From contig JAKOVH010000032.1 in assembly GCA_029782145.1 (NCBI GenBank), positions 1 through 64,000 on the forward strand: a stretch of 64,000 bases of DNA. Direction: 5' to 3'. Shown piece by piece: positions 16,848-25,443 of this stretch (the first letter of the stretch is position 1; each line of letters starts with the position of its first letter). A program made the translations under genes and the position numbers. A model generated the notes under the pieces. The model was not told the DNA's origin, ran no database searches, and saw only the letters and a list, made by a program, of their open reading frames with translations. Source of the DNA: Actinomycetes bacterium (GTDB lineage: Bacteria; Actinomycetota; Acidimicrobiia; Acidimicrobiales; Acidimicrobilacustridaceae).

Positions 16848-19481
16848 ATGAGCACGGCCGCCCCGACCCCCCGACAGAACTGGTCCGTCCCCGAGAAGCC
16901 CGGCCTCGACGGCCTCGAGGCCCGGTGGGGCGCGGCGTGGGAGGAGCAGGGCACCTACCGCTTCGACCGCACCGCCGAGCGCGACGACGTCTACTCGATC
17001 GACACCCCGCCGCCCACCGTGAGCGGCTCGCTGCACGTGGGCCACGTGTTCAGCTACACCCACACCGACACCGTCGCCCGCTACCAGCGCATGCGGGGCA
17101 AGTCGGTCTTCTACCCCATGGGGTGGGACGACAACGGCCTGCCCACCGAGCGCCGGGTGCAGAACTACTACGGCGTGCAGTGCGACCCGTCGCTCCCCTT
17201 CGACCCGCACTTCGAGGTGCCGGTGCCGGTGGCCGAGCGGCCCAAGGACGAGCAGAAGAAGCCGCCGGTCCACATCAGCCGGCGCAACTTCATCGACCTC
17301 TGCAACGTGCTCACCGTCGAGGACGAGAAGGCCTTCGAGGAGCTGTTCCGCACCCTGGGCCTGTCGGTCGACTGGGAGCGCACCTACGCCACCATCGACG
17401 ACCGCTGCCGCCGCGTCGCCCAGCGGGCCTTCCTGCGCAACCTGCAGCGGGGCGAGGCGTACCAGGCCGAGGCCCCGGTGCTGTGGGACGTCGACTTCCG
17501 CTGCGCGGTGGCCCAGGCCGAGCTCGAGGACCGCGAGCTGCCCGGCGCCTACCACCGCATCCCCTTCACCCGCACCGACACCGGTGAGCCGGTCTTCATC
17601 GAGACGACCCGACCCGAGCTCATCCCGGCGTGCGTGGCCCTCGTGGCCCACCCCTCCGACGAGCGCTACCAGCCGCTGTTCGGGTCCAGCGTCCGCGCCC
17701 CGCTGTTCGGCGTCGAGGTGGAGGTGAGGCCCCACGAGCTCGCCGACCCGGAGAAGGGCTCCGGCATCGCCATGATCTGCACCTTCGGCGACGTCACCGA
17801 CGTCGTGTGGTGGCGCGAGCTGCAGCTGCCGACCCGCTCCGTCGTCACCGAGAACGGCCGCATCCAGGCCGAGGCCCCCGAGTGGATCGTGGCGGCCGGC
17901 GCCGATGCCGTCGCCGCGTACGGCGAGCTCGCCGGCAAGACGGTGAAGCAGGCCCAGGCCCGCGTCGTCGAGCTGCTGCGCGACGCCGGAGCCCTCGACG
18001 GCGACCCCAAGCCCATCACCCACCCGGTGAAGTTCTACGAGAAGGGCGACCGCCCCCTCGAGATCCTCACCAGCCGCCAGTGGTACCTGCGCAACGGCGG
18101 GCGCGACACCGACCTGCGCGAGGCCCTGCTCGAGCGCGGGCGCGAGCTGCACTGGCACCCGCCGCACATGCGGGTGCGCTACGAGAACTGGGTGAACGGG
18201 CTCAACGGCGACTGGTTGGTGAGCCGGCAACGCTTCTTCGGCGTGTCGTTCCCCATCTGGTACCCGCTCGACGGCGACGGCCTCCCCCGGTACGACCAGC
18301 CGATCCTGGCCGACGAGCACACCCTCCCGGTCGACCCCTCCAGCGACGTCCCGCCCGGCTACGACGAGTCCCAGCGCGACCAGCCCGGCGGCTTCACCGG
18401 TGACCCCGACGTCATGGACACGTGGGCCACCTCGTCGCTCACCCCGCAGATCGCCACCGGATGGGGCGAGGACGACGACCTGTTCGAGCGCACCTTCCCC
18501 ATGGACCTGCGCCCGCAGGCCCACGAGATCATCCGCACCTGGCTGTTCTCCACCACGGTGCGGGCGCACCTCGAGCACGACTCGCTGCCCTGGCGCAACG
18601 CCGGCATCTCGGGCTGGGTCCTCGACCCCGACCGCAAGAAGATGTCGAAGTCGAAGGGCAACGTCGTCACTCCGCTGCACCTGCTCGAGCAGTACGGCGC
18701 CGACGCCGTGCGCTACTGGGCGGCCAGCGGGCGGCCGGGCATCGACACCGCCTTCGACGAGGGCCAGATGAAGATCGGCCGGCGGCTGGCCATCAAGCTG
18801 CTCAACGCCAGCCGCTTCGCCCTCGGCCTCGGTGGCGGCGACGGCGCCGCCCGCGCCACGGACCTGTCACTGGTCACCGAGCCGCTCGACCGGGCGATGC
18901 TGGCCGACCTCGCCGTGCTGGTCGACGACGCGACCACCGCGTTCGACGGCTACGACTACGCCCGGGCGCTGGAGCGCACCGAGGCGTTCTTCTGGGAGTT
19001 CTGCGACCAGCACCTCGAGCTGGTGAAGGGCCGCGCCTACGGCGGCCGGGGCGACGAGGCGGCGTGGTCGGCCCAGGCGGCGCTGCAGCTTGCGCTGGCG
19101 ACCCTGCTGCGCCTGTTCGCGCCGTTCCTGCCGTTCGTCACCGAGGAGGTGTGGTCCTGGTGGCAGGAGGGCTCGGTGCACACCTCCGCGTGGCCCGACC
19201 CCTCGGACATCCGCGACGCGGCGGCCGACGGCGACCCGCAGGCCTTCGCGGTGGCCGCCGAGGTGCTCGGCGTCGTGCGCCGCACCAAGACCGAGGCCAA
19301 GCGCTCGCTGAGGTGGCCTGTCGACCGCGTGGTCGTCGTCGCCCACGAGCACCGCGTCAAGGCCCTGCAGAGCGTCGCCGACGACGTGCGCGAGGCGGCC
19401 AACGCCGCCGAGCTGGTGATCGAGGTGGGCGCCGAGCCGTCGATCACCGTCGGGCTCGCGCCCGAGGGCGACCAGGGCTGA
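16848..19481 (+). CDS. valS: Valyl-tRNA synthetase
   Basis: 877 residues. Class I synthetase: PPPTVSGSLHVGHVFSYTHTD (HIGH-like HVGH at 63-66), the GWDDNGLPTERRVQ region, a CP1 editing domain (about 190-360), ATSSLTPQIATGW and the KMSKS loop DRKKMSKSKGNVVTP near residue 597. An anticodon-binding domain follows, but no long C-terminal coiled coil, as in the shorter actinobacterial type. It charges tRNA-Val. Its TGA abuts the TCA of the convergent MscS gene (TGATCA). Confidence 0.95.
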   Translation: MSTAAPTPRQNWSVPEKPGLDGLEARWGAAWEEQGTYRFDRTAERDDVYSIDTPPPTVSGSLHVGHVFSYTHTDTVARYQRMRGKSVFYPMGWDDNGLPTERRVQNYYGVQCDPSLPFDPHFEVPVPVAERPKDEQKKPPVHISRRNFIDLCNVLTVEDEKAFEELFRTLGLSVDWERTYATIDDRCRRVAQRAFLRNLQRGEAYQAEAPVLWDVDFRCAVAQAELEDRELPGAYHRIPFTRTDTGEPVFIETTRPELIPACVALVAHPSDERYQPLFGSSVRAPLFGVEVEVRPHELADPEKGSGIAMICTFGDVTDVVWWRELQLPTRSVVTENGRIQAEAPEWIVAAGADAVAAYGELAGKTVKQAQARVVELLRDAGALDGDPKPITHPVKFYEKGDRPLEILTSRQWYLRNGGRDTDLREALLERGRELHWHPPHMRVRYENWVNGLNGDWLVSRQRFFGVSFPIWYPLDGDGLPRYDQPILADEHTLPVDPSSDVPPGYDESQRDQPGGFTGDPDVMDTWATSSLTPQIATGWGEDDDLFERTFPMDLRPQAHEIIRTWLFSTTVRAHLEHDSLPWRNAGISGWVLDPDRKKMSKSKGNVVTPLHLLEQYGADAVRYWAASGRPGIDTAFDEGQMKIGRRLAIKLLNASRFALGLGGGDGAARATDLSLVTEPLDRAMLADLAVLVDDATTAFDGYDYARALERTEAFFWEFCDQHLELVKGRAYGGRGDEAAWSAQAALQLALATLLRLFAPFLPFVTEEVWSWWQEGSVHTSAWPDPSDIRDAAADGDPQAFAVAAEVLGVVRRTKTEAKRSLRWPVDRVVVVAHEHRVKALQSVADDVREAANAAELVIEVGAEPSITVGLAPEGDQG

Positions 19482-20624
19482 TCACCCCGGGTCGTCGTCC
19501 CCCGGCTCTCCCGATGGGACCTCACCGGATGGGAGGCCGCCGGAGGAGGGGTCGCCGGACGAGGGGTCGCCGGAGCCGGTGTCCTTGAGCACGACCTCGG
19601 TGGGCCCTCCCGCGTAGGCGAACCTCACGCCGGCCACGTCGAAGGCGGCCTTGAGCCGACGCCGCAGCTCTCGCAGCAGCCCGAACTGGGCGGCGGGCCG
19701 GGTCTTGATGACCATGCGCACGTGGATGCCGTCGGAGGCGAAGTCCTGCACGCCCCAGATGTCGGCACGCTCGAGCACCTCGCGCTTCCACCGCTCGTCG
19801 GCGGTGAGGTCGTTGGCCACCTTCTGCATGAGCGCGGTGACCTCGTCGAGGTCGACGTCGTAGGGCACGACGACGTCGATCAGGGCCCGGGCCCACTCCT
19901 GGCTCTTGTTGGCCACCCGGGTCAGCACGCCGTTGGGCACGTGCCACACGGTGCCCTCGACGTCGCGCAGGCGGGTGGAGCGCAGGGTGATCTGCTCCAC
20001 CGTGCCCTTGGCGTCGCCGCCGAGGTCGACCACGTCGCCCACGCCGAACTGGTCCTCGGCCACCAGAAAGAACCCGGCGATGAAGTCCTTGACCATCGTC
20101 TGGGTGCCGAAGCCGAGGGCGATGCCGGCGATACCGGCCCCGGCGATGAGGGGACCGAAGTTCACCTCCACGATGTCGAGGATCCACACGATGGCGACGA
20201 ACCAGATGAACGCGGTGGCCAACGACCGGAACACCGCGGTGAGCGTGTGCACCCGCGCCTCGGTGCGCAAGTTCCACTCGTCGGTGCGCAGCAGCACCGA
20301 CGGCGTGCGGCTCCGGATCTTCTCCATCCGCTCGCGGTGGCCGGGCCGGGCGATGCGGTTCATCGAGCGCTTGATCACCCAGCGAGCGACGCGGGTGGCC
20401 ACCATCGCCCCGACGACCACCAGCACGATGGCGAGGGGCTTGGCGATGAGCCAGTCGGCGGCCCCCGCCCAGGTCTTCGAGCCCGTCCAGTCGTAGACCC
20501 ACCGGCACGCCCAGGACTCGTCGGTGCCGCAGGCCTGCTCGAGGTTGGTCAGGCTGTTGATGGCGTCGGCGGCAGGGTTCTGGATCATGGTGGTCGTGGT
20601 CGCAGCCAGCACGACTCCGATCAT
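19482..20624 (-). CDS. Small-conductance mechanosensitive channel, MscS family
   Basis: 380 residues. Helices lie near 67-85 and 150-175, with the pore helix GIAGIALGFGTQTMVKDFIAG (in two parts, about 185-205). The beta domain has FFLVAEDQFGVGDVV and a C-terminal alpha/beta domain follows. The last 25 residues are repeats of SGDPSSG and similar, low-complexity and exposed. It opens under membrane tension to release solutes. ATG is preceded by GGAGGAG. Convergent with valS, the stop codons touching. Confidence 0.9.
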   Translation of the reverse strand: MIGVVLAATTTTMIQNPAADAINSLTNLEQACGTDESWACRWVYDWTGSKTWAGAADWLIAKPLAIVLVVVGAMVATRVARWVIKRSMNRIARPGHRERMEKIRSRTPSVLLRTDEWNLRTEARVHTLTAVFRSLATAFIWFVAIVWILDIVEVNFGPLIAGAGIAGIALGFGTQTMVKDFIAGFFLVAEDQFGVGDVVDLGGDAKGTVEQITLRSTRLRDVEGTVWHVPNGVLTRVANKSQEWARALIDVVVPYDVDLDEVTALMQKVANDLTADERWKREVLERADIWGVQDFASDGIHVRMVIKTRPAAQFGLLRELRRRLKAAFDVAGVRFAYAGGPTEVVLKDTGSGDPSSGDPSSGGLPSGEVPSGEPGDDDPG

Positions 20625-20664
20625 GGTCGGCTCCTCCGATGGCCCAGCGGCGGGGCGGACGCGA

Positions 20665-20691
20665 ACCGGGGCCCCACGTGGGGGCCCCGGT
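20665..20691 (-). terminator. Hairpin terminator after superoxide dismutase gene
   Basis: Perfect 11-base arms (ACCGGGGCCCC / GGGGCCCCGGT) around ACGTG, between the dismutase stop and the MscS start, both on the minus strand. No T-run, as is common at high GC. Confidence 0.7.
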
Positions 20692-20709
20692 CGAGGTGGC
20701 GCGTGGGGC

Positions 20710-21291
20710 TCAGGAGCCCAGGTTCTGGTTGACGAAGTCCCAGTTGACGAGGTTGTCGAGCACGACGTCGATGAACTTGGCGCGGGCGTTGCGGTAGTCG
20801 ATGTAGTAGGCGTGCTCCCACACGTCGATGGTCCACAGCGCCTTGACCCCGTGCTTCATGGGCAGGTCGGCGTTGGGGGTCTTCATGACGGCGAGCTTGC
20901 CGCCCTCGTCGACGAGCCAGGCCCAGCCCGAGCCGAACTGGGTGAGCCCGGCCTCGGTGATCTGCTTGCGGAACTCGTCGTAGGAGCCGAAGTCCGAGCC
21001 GATCCGGTCGGCCACCGCGCCGGTGGGCTGACCACCGCCGTTGGGCGAGAGGCTGTTCCAGAAGAACGTGTGGTTCCAGGTCTGGGCGGCGTTGTTGAAC
21101 AGGCCACCCTCGGCCTTCATGATGATGTCCTCGAGCGAGGCGTCGGCGTCCGCGGTGCCCTCGACGGCCTTGTTGAGGTTGTCCACGTAGGTCTTGTGGT
21201 GCTTGCCGTAGTGGTACTCCAGCGTCTCGGCGCTGATGTGGGGTGCCAGGGCGTCCTGGGCGTACGGCAGCGGGGGAAGCTCGAAGGCCAT
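20710..21291 (-). CDS. sodB: Superoxide dismutase, Fe type
   Basis: 193 residues. Metal ligands His27 (YHYGKHHKTY region), His74 (TWNHTFFW), Asp156 and His160 (DVWEHAYYIDY) are all present. Gln70 in NNAAQTWNH favours iron over manganese specificity in this family. It converts superoxide to oxygen and hydrogen peroxide in the cytoplasm. Near full family length. AGGAAGGA lies before the ATG. Single gene with its own promoter region and a strong hairpin behind it. The gene symbol is by metal type only. Confidence 0.94.
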   Translation of the reverse strand: MAFELPPLPYAQDALAPHISAETLEYHYGKHHKTYVDNLNKAVEGTADADASLEDIIMKAEGGLFNNAAQTWNHTFFWNSLSPNGGGQPTGAVADRIGSDFGSYDEFRKQITEAGLTQFGSGWAWLVDEGGKLAVMKTPNADLPMKHGVKALWTIDVWEHAYYIDYRNARAKFIDVVLDNLVNWDFVNQNLGS

Positions 21292-21399
21292 GGAGGGGTC
21301 CTTCCTCTCTTCTCGAACCTGACAACGTGACGGTTGCCGAGGCTAGCGGAGCCTCCCTGCGTTGGTGGCCGGCCGCAGCAGCGCCGGCCGGACGCGAAA

Positions 21400-21433
21400 G
21401 GTGGCCGGCCCCGCGGTGCGGGAGCCGGCCACC
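21400..21433 (-). terminator. Hairpin terminator after the Rpf-like gene
   Basis: 10-base perfect arms (GGTGGCCGGC / GCCGGCCACC) with a 14-base GC loop, 20 bases after the Rpf-like stop. Confidence 0.65.
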
Positions 21434-21452
21434 TGGGCTCGACGGTGGTCCG

Positions 21453-22118
21453 TCAGCGAAGGCCGAGCTTGCGGGAGCAGCCGGGCCAGGCGCCCCAGCC
21501 CTGCGACGCCAGGACCTTCTCGGCGACGGCGATCTGCTGCTCACGGCTGGCCTGCGACGCGGTCGGCGCGTACTGGCGGCCGCCCATGGCGTTCCAGGTG
21601 CCGGAGTGGAACATCAGCCCACCCGAGAACCCACCCGACACGGTGGGGTGCGACCAGTTGCCACCGGCCTCGCACTGGGCCAGCCGGTCCCACACGCTGC
21701 CGCCGGCCACGGCCGGAGCGGTGGACACCTGCGGGGCGTTGGCGTCGTTCACGCCCTGGATCCAGGACACGAACGCGAAGAACGACTCCATCTGCGCCAG
21801 GTAGGAGCTGTAGGCCGTGAAGGCGTCCCGCTCCTCCTGGGTCCAGGACTGCCACCGCAGCTGGAAGAGCTGCTCGGGCGTGAGGGTGGCCATGAAGGCC
21901 AGCGCTCCGGCGATCGCCGCCTCGTCCTGCACGGGCACGACGGCCGATGCCGCCGTGGCGGCGACGGGCTCGGCCGCCGCCTGTGCGTCGACGGCTCCGT
22001 TCCCCCCACGGTCGATGGCGAAGGCCGGCAGGGCCACGGCGGCCGTCAGGGCGACCGCTCCGATGGCGGCGGTCCGTGCGGTGCGGCGAGCGCGTGGCGG
22101 GGTGGGCGTGGGGGTCAT
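21453..22118 (-). CDS. Secreted transglycosylase-like (resuscitation-promoting-factor type) protein
   Basis: 221 residues. The signal peptide is a basic start (RARRTARTA) followed by a hydrophobic run, with a cut expected near residue 34-35 (PAFA/ID). The middle is helical. The C-terminal 80 residues form an Rpf-type domain: VWDRLAQCEAGGNWSHP with the likely catalytic Glu150, GGLMFHSGTWNAMGG and EQQIAVAEKVLASQGWGAWP. Two Cys (149 and 215) could form the family disulfide. It should cut peptidoglycan outside the cell. ATG at 22118 is chosen for its AAGGAG site and the signal peptide. It has a 400-base upstream region. Confidence 0.85.
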   Translation of the reverse strand: MTPTPTPPRARRTARTAAIGAVALTAAVALPAFAIDRGGNGAVDAQAAAEPVAATAASAVVPVQDEAAIAGALAFMATLTPEQLFQLRWQSWTQEERDAFTAYSSYLAQMESFFAFVSWIQGVNDANAPQVSTAPAVAGGSVWDRLAQCEAGGNWSHPTVSGGFSGGLMFHSGTWNAMGGRQYAPTASQASREQQIAVAEKVLASQGWGAWPGCSRKLGLR

Positions 22119-22528
22119 GAGAGGGCTCCTTCCGAACAGACCGAAACCGGTCTGCAACAAACAGCCCTCCACGGTGAAGGCGTCGTCACCGGAATGCAAC
22201 GTACAGAGACGTGAAATGGCGTGACACGTGCCACATCACGGGCGAAATGCGCGCGGTGCGCGTTGGTTCGCTGACGAACTGTCGACATCGGCTGTGCCGA
22301 CGGTCACGGAGCGCGCTCAGAGCAAGGCGTGACGCGAAGGCAGGAAACTACGGCTCGGAGACCTCTCGAGCGTGATGGCGAGAGCCGATTCCCCGGCCCG
22401 GCCGCCACGCATCGCGACATGCTTGTGGCCACGCGCCGTGGGCGCCCCGGAGCCGGCGACGGTGAGCCGGCTCACGTTCAGCGGTCGGCGCGGCGAGCCG
22501 CTCGGCCGCGCCAGCCAGGTGCCCCGAG
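22119..22528. other. 410-base intergenic region upstream of the Rpf-like gene
   Basis: No gene seen. It holds a near-perfect palindrome GTGACACGTGCCAC at 22221-22234, a possible regulator site for the Rpf-like gene. The c-di-AMP riboswitch (ydaO type) often found before rpf genes was looked for, but its core motifs are absent. Confidence 0.4.
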
Positions 22529-23185
22529 TCAGTCGTCGGCCGAGGCGACGCCCACCGGGCAGCTCAGCCCCGTGCCCCCGAGGCCGCAGTAGCCGAACGG
22601 GTTCTTTGCCAGATACTGCTGGTGGTAGTCCTCGGCGTAGTAGAAGGGCCCGGCGGCGCCGATCTCGGTGGTGATCTCGCCGTAGTGGGCGGCGGTGAGC
22701 ACCGGCTGGAAGCGGTCGCGGCTCGTGAGGGCAGCGGCCAGCTGCTCCGGCGAGCTCGTGTAGATGGCCGAGCGGTACTGGGTGCCGACGTCGTTGCCCT
22801 GCCGGTACCCCTGGGTGGGGTCGTGCCCCTCCCAGAAGGATCGCAGGATGGTTTCCCGACTCACCTTCTCCGGGTCGAACACCACGAGCACGACTTCGGT
22901 GTGGCCGGTGCGTCCCGAGCACACCTCTTCGTAGGTCGGGTTCGGCGTGTAGCCACCGGCGTAGCCCACGGCGGTGGTGTGGACGCCCGGCAGCTCCCAG
23001 AACTTCCGCTCGGCCCCCCAGAAGCAGCCCATGCCGACCACGATCTGCTCGGTGCCGTGCGGGAACGGAGGGGTCATCGGAGTGCCGAGCACCAGGTGCG
23101 CCGGTGCCACCGGCATGGGCTCGTCGCGGCCCGGGAGCGCCTCCTCGGGCGAGGGCATGGTGGGTGTCTTCCAGCCGAAGCGCAT
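22529..23185 (-). CDS. msrA: Peptide-methionine (S)-S-oxide reductase
   Basis: 218 residues. Catalytic motif [15 protein letters not shown] with Cys54, then [35 protein letters not shown] and a C-terminal YCGLGG with the resolving Cys. It repairs methionine sulfoxide in proteins using thioredoxin. The N-terminus is about 25 residues longer than in E. coli. ATG at 23185 has TAGCCT 7 bases upstream and no ribosome site, so the message is probably leaderless. Confidence 0.94.
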   Translation of the reverse strand: MRFGWKTPTMPSPEEALPGRDEPMPVAPAHLVLGTPMTPPFPHGTEQIVVGMGCFWGAERKFWELPGVHTTAVGYAGGYTPNPTYEEVCSGRTGHTEVVLVVFDPEKVSRETILRSFWEGHDPTQGYRQGNDVGTQYRSAIYTSSPEQLAAALTSRDRFQPVLTAAHYGEITTEIGAAGPFYYAEDYHQQYLAKNPFGYCGLGGTGLSCPVGVASADD

Positions 23186-23192
23186 GGACCAG

Positions 23193-23198
23193 AGGCTA
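23193..23198 (-). promoter_or_regulatory. -10 box TAGCCT of msrA (leaderless)
   Basis: TAGCCT, 7 bases, ATG at 23185. Confidence 0.5.
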
Positions 23199-23271
23199 CC
23201 GACGTCGCCCCGAGAGGACCCCGGTCGCAGGCGTGGTCACGTCCCGGCCGACCGGGATGGCCTGCGGCAGC

Positions 23272-24207
23272 TCAACCGGCCACGCGGAGGCGCAGCCAGT
23301 CGGTGACGAGGGCGTCCCATCGGCGGGCCACGGTGGACCCGCCGAAGAGCTGGACGCCGTGGATCGCCCCCGGCAGGACGTGCAGCTCGGTCGGCACGCC
23401 GGCCTGGTTCAGCCGGAGGGCGTAGGTGATGTCCTCGTCACGGAACCCGTCGGCGCCACCCACGATGAGGAGCGCCGGGGGGAGGCCGGCCAGGTCGTCG
23501 ACGCGGGCCGGCGCGGCGTGCGCCGGCACGTCGTCGTGGCCGTAGAGCTCGCCGAGGTAGCTGCGCCAACCGAACTCGTTCGACTCACGGCTCCACACGG
23601 GCAGCCCGTCGAGGCGGCTCGAGGAGGTGACCTGGCGGTCGTCGAGCATCGGGCACTCGAGCTGCTGGAACGCCACCGGCAGCTCCCCTCTGTCGCGGGC
23701 GAGCAGCGCCAGGGCGGCGGCCAGCCCACCGCCTGCGCTGATGCCGCCGATGCCGATGCGGGCCGGGTCGATGCCCAGCTCGTCCGCGTGCTCGAAGGTC
23801 CAGCGCAGCGCGTCGTAGCAGTCGTCCAACGGACCGGGATACGGCGTCTCGGGGGCCAGCCGGTACTCCACCGACACGCCGACGATGCCGAGCTCCGGGC
23901 AGAGTCGAGCGAAGCGGGCGTCGTCCATGTCGAACGAGCCCATCACGTAGCCGCCACCGTGGATGTGGAAAAGGCACGGCCGGGCGCCGCCGGCACCCCT
24001 CTCCCGGTGGACGCGGACGAGGACCTCCGGGTCCGAGCTCACGACGTGGTCGGTCCGCACCACGTCGTCGGGGAGGGCTGCAGACGCCTCGACGAGCGTC
24101 GTGCGGCTGGCGTGGCGGAGCTCGGGGAGGGCGTCCGAAGAGAGCGCGAACTGCGGCACCATCTCCATCATCGGGGCCAGCTCGGGGTCGAGGATCACGG
24201 CGTCCAT
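23272..24207 (-). CDS. Alpha/beta hydrolase, hormone-sensitive-lipase type esterase
   Basis: 311 residues. The oxyanion motif LFHIHGGGYVMGS, nucleophile elbow GIGGISAGGGLA (Ser), an acid in GGADGFRDEDI and His in PGAIHGVQLF make a full catalytic triad of the HSL/family IV esterases. It hydrolyses short acyl esters. ATG at 24207 is selected because TAGAAC lies 7 bases upstream. It is divergent from the small gene at 24283, with the two -10 boxes facing away from each other. Confidence 0.88.
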   Translation of the reverse strand: MDAVILDPELAPMMEMVPQFALSSDALPELRHASRTTLVEASAALPDDVVRTDHVVSSDPEVLVRVHRERGAGGARPCLFHIHGGGYVMGSFDMDDARFARLCPELGIVGVSVEYRLAPETPYPGPLDDCYDALRWTFEHADELGIDPARIGIGGISAGGGLAAALALLARDRGELPVAFQQLECPMLDDRQVTSSSRLDGLPVWSRESNEFGWRSYLGELYGHDDVPAHAAPARVDDLAGLPPALLIVGGADGFRDEDITYALRLNQAGVPTELHVLPGAIHGVQLFGGSTVARRWDALVTDWLRLRVAG

Positions 24208-24214
24208 GGCCGAG

Positions 24215-24220
24215 GTTCTA
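24215..24220 (-). promoter_or_regulatory. -10 box TAGAAC of the esterase gene (leaderless)
   Basis: TAGAAC, 7 bases, ATG at 24207. Confidence 0.4.
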
Positions 24221-24269
24221 GACCACCGCAACGGTCAGCGTCCTCGATCTCGGCCCGCAGTCCCCCGGG

Positions 24270-24275
24270 TAGCGT
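24270..24275 (+). promoter_or_regulatory. -10 box TAGCGT of the small gene at 24283 (leaderless)
   Basis: TAGCGT, 7 bases, GTG at 24283. Confidence 0.5.
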
Positions 24276-24282
24276 CACGGCC

Positions 24283-24528
24283 GTGACCCTGCATGCCACG
24301 CTCACCGTCGAATCCGCCACTGCCCTCGAGCTGCAGCCCCACCTGCAAGCCGCCCTCGACGCCGCCACCGCTGCGGGGCTCGACGTGGAGCGGGCTCCGT
24401 CGACCGCCAGCATCGACGGTGACGACGAGCAGGTCGTCGAAGCGGTGAGCACCGTGCTCCGAGCGGCGCTCGAGGACGGCGCCACCCTCGTCGGCGTCGA
24501 GGTCAGGGTCACCGCTCGAGAGGGCTGA
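24283..24528 (+). CDS. Small protein resembling the MTH1187/YkoF thiamine-binding family
   Basis: 81 residues: a beta strand (LHATLTVES), helix, strand (LDVERAPSTASIDGDDEQV), helix (VSTVLRAALEDGA) and strand (LVGVEVRVTAREG). This order, with the acidic ...IDGDDEQV turn, fits the ferredoxin-like MTH1187/YqgV fold, whose members bind thiamine-type ligands, but there is no unique signature. GTG at 24283 is supported by the -10 box TAGCGT 7 bases upstream. A monocistronic gene ending in a two-way hairpin. Confidence 0.55.
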   Translation: MTLHATLTVESATALELQPHLQAALDAATAAGLDVERAPSTASIDGDDEQVVEAVSTVLRAALEDGATLVGVEVRVTAREG

Positions 24529-24537
24529 TCGCGATCG

Positions 24538-24567
24538 ACGGCCCTGCCCGCCCTTTCGGTGGGCCGT
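24538..24567. terminator. Bidirectional hairpin between convergent genes
   Basis: Arms ACGGCCC / GGGCCGT with an inner imperfect CCCGCC/GGTGGG stem. It lies between the stops of the small plus-strand gene and the SRPBCC gene. Confidence 0.55.
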
Positions 24568-24569
24568 GC

Positions 24570-25049
24570 TCAGCCCAGCTGGGCGACCATGCGCTCGTCG
24601 AGCCGGTCGAGCGCCCGGCGCGCGTAGCCTCGCCAGAGCACGCCGATGGCCGGCACCAGCCGAGCGGCGAGGTCGGAGGTGGGATGGATGGTCCACGCCC
24701 ACTCGATGCGCGTGCCGGTGCCGACCGGCTCGAAGCTCCATGAGCCGTCGATGGACGACACCAGGACCTTCAGGGCGCCGGTGACCTCCGTCAGGCGGTA
24801 GGTGAACCGGCGCGGCGGCTCGACGATCAGCAGCTCCTCGCGCATCGTCCCGCCGTCGGCGGTGCGGATGGTGCGCGCCTGCCCGACGGTGCCCCACGGC
24901 TCGGGCCCGTCGACCGAACTGACCGGGGGCAGCAGCCCGTACCACCGGTCGAAGATCGTCGGCAGCGGCGCGGCGAGGGTGAAGGCGAAGGCCTGCTCGA
25001 CGCCGAACGGGTGAGTGCGGGAGCGAGCCAGCAGCAGTGGATCGGCCAT
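24570..25049 (-). CDS. SRPBCC (START-like) family protein
   Basis: 159 residues. The typical alternation is RSRTHPFGVEQAFAFTLAAP at the start, RTIRTADGGTMREELLI, PPRRFTYRLTEV, GSWSFEPVGTGTRIEWAWTI and a final long helix (WRGYARRALDRLDERM). The fold makes a hydrophobic ligand cavity and is used for polyketide cyclases, lipid carriers and unknown proteins. ATG at 25049 is chosen from the conserved start, as no clear ribosome site is seen. Stands alone. Confidence 0.75.
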   Translation of the reverse strand: MADPLLLARSRTHPFGVEQAFAFTLAAPLPTIFDRWYGLLPPVSSVDGPEPWGTVGQARTIRTADGGTMREELLIVEPPRRFTYRLTEVTGALKVLVSSIDGSWSFEPVGTGTRIEWAWTIHPTSDLAARLVPAIGVLWRGYARRALDRLDERMVAQLG

Positions 25050-25154
25050 GGCCGATGGTCGCGCCACCACCGATGCGAGGCAACGTGCATGATGTCGGCG
25101 TCCGCCGCAGTTGCGCGTGCTCCACCGTGCCTCACGGACCAGGCGCTACGGGCG

Positions 25155-25319
25155 CTACGGGACGGTCGTGTCCGGCGGCACGGCGCAGGCCGCGCCACTG
25201 CTGCATTGCTCGACCTTACGTTCGTCGGTGCCGAGGCCACATCCGACGAGAACACGCGAAGCGACGAGCAACAGGACCCCGGCCGCCACGACCCGCACTC
25301 TCGCCTCGGTCGTCCTCAT
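25155..25319 (-). CDS. Possible small lipoprotein
   Basis: 54 residues, unrecognised. Basic start (MRTTEARVR), hydrophobic run (VVAAGVLLLVASRVL) and lipobox VLVGC with the acylated Cys at residue 27. A short polar mature part with two more Cys follows (QCSSGAAC) and it ends PPDTTVP. The layout is that of a minimal secreted lipoprotein. The ribosome site is weak (CAAGAA) and the base composition is less GC-rich than the neighbours, so this is a candidate only. The rest of 25050-25443 holds nothing I can name. Confidence 0.4.
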   Translation of the reverse strand: MRTTEARVRVVAAGVLLLVASRVLVGCGLGTDERKVEQCSSGAACAVPPDTTVP

Positions 25320-25443
25320 GGGTTCTTGGACGCCGGCTGCACATCACCGGTTCCGTGTGCAGCCCGGAGCGCCGGGCCGGTCCGGGCCTCGGGGCAGTCT
25401 GCGCCCGTACCGGGTCGCGTCGGTCGGTTCCTGCACAAGAGGA

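Noticed and set aside
22119..22320. c-di-AMP (ydaO) riboswitch before the Rpf-like gene
   Set aside because: The conserved cores expected for that riboswitch could not be found in the minus-strand leader.
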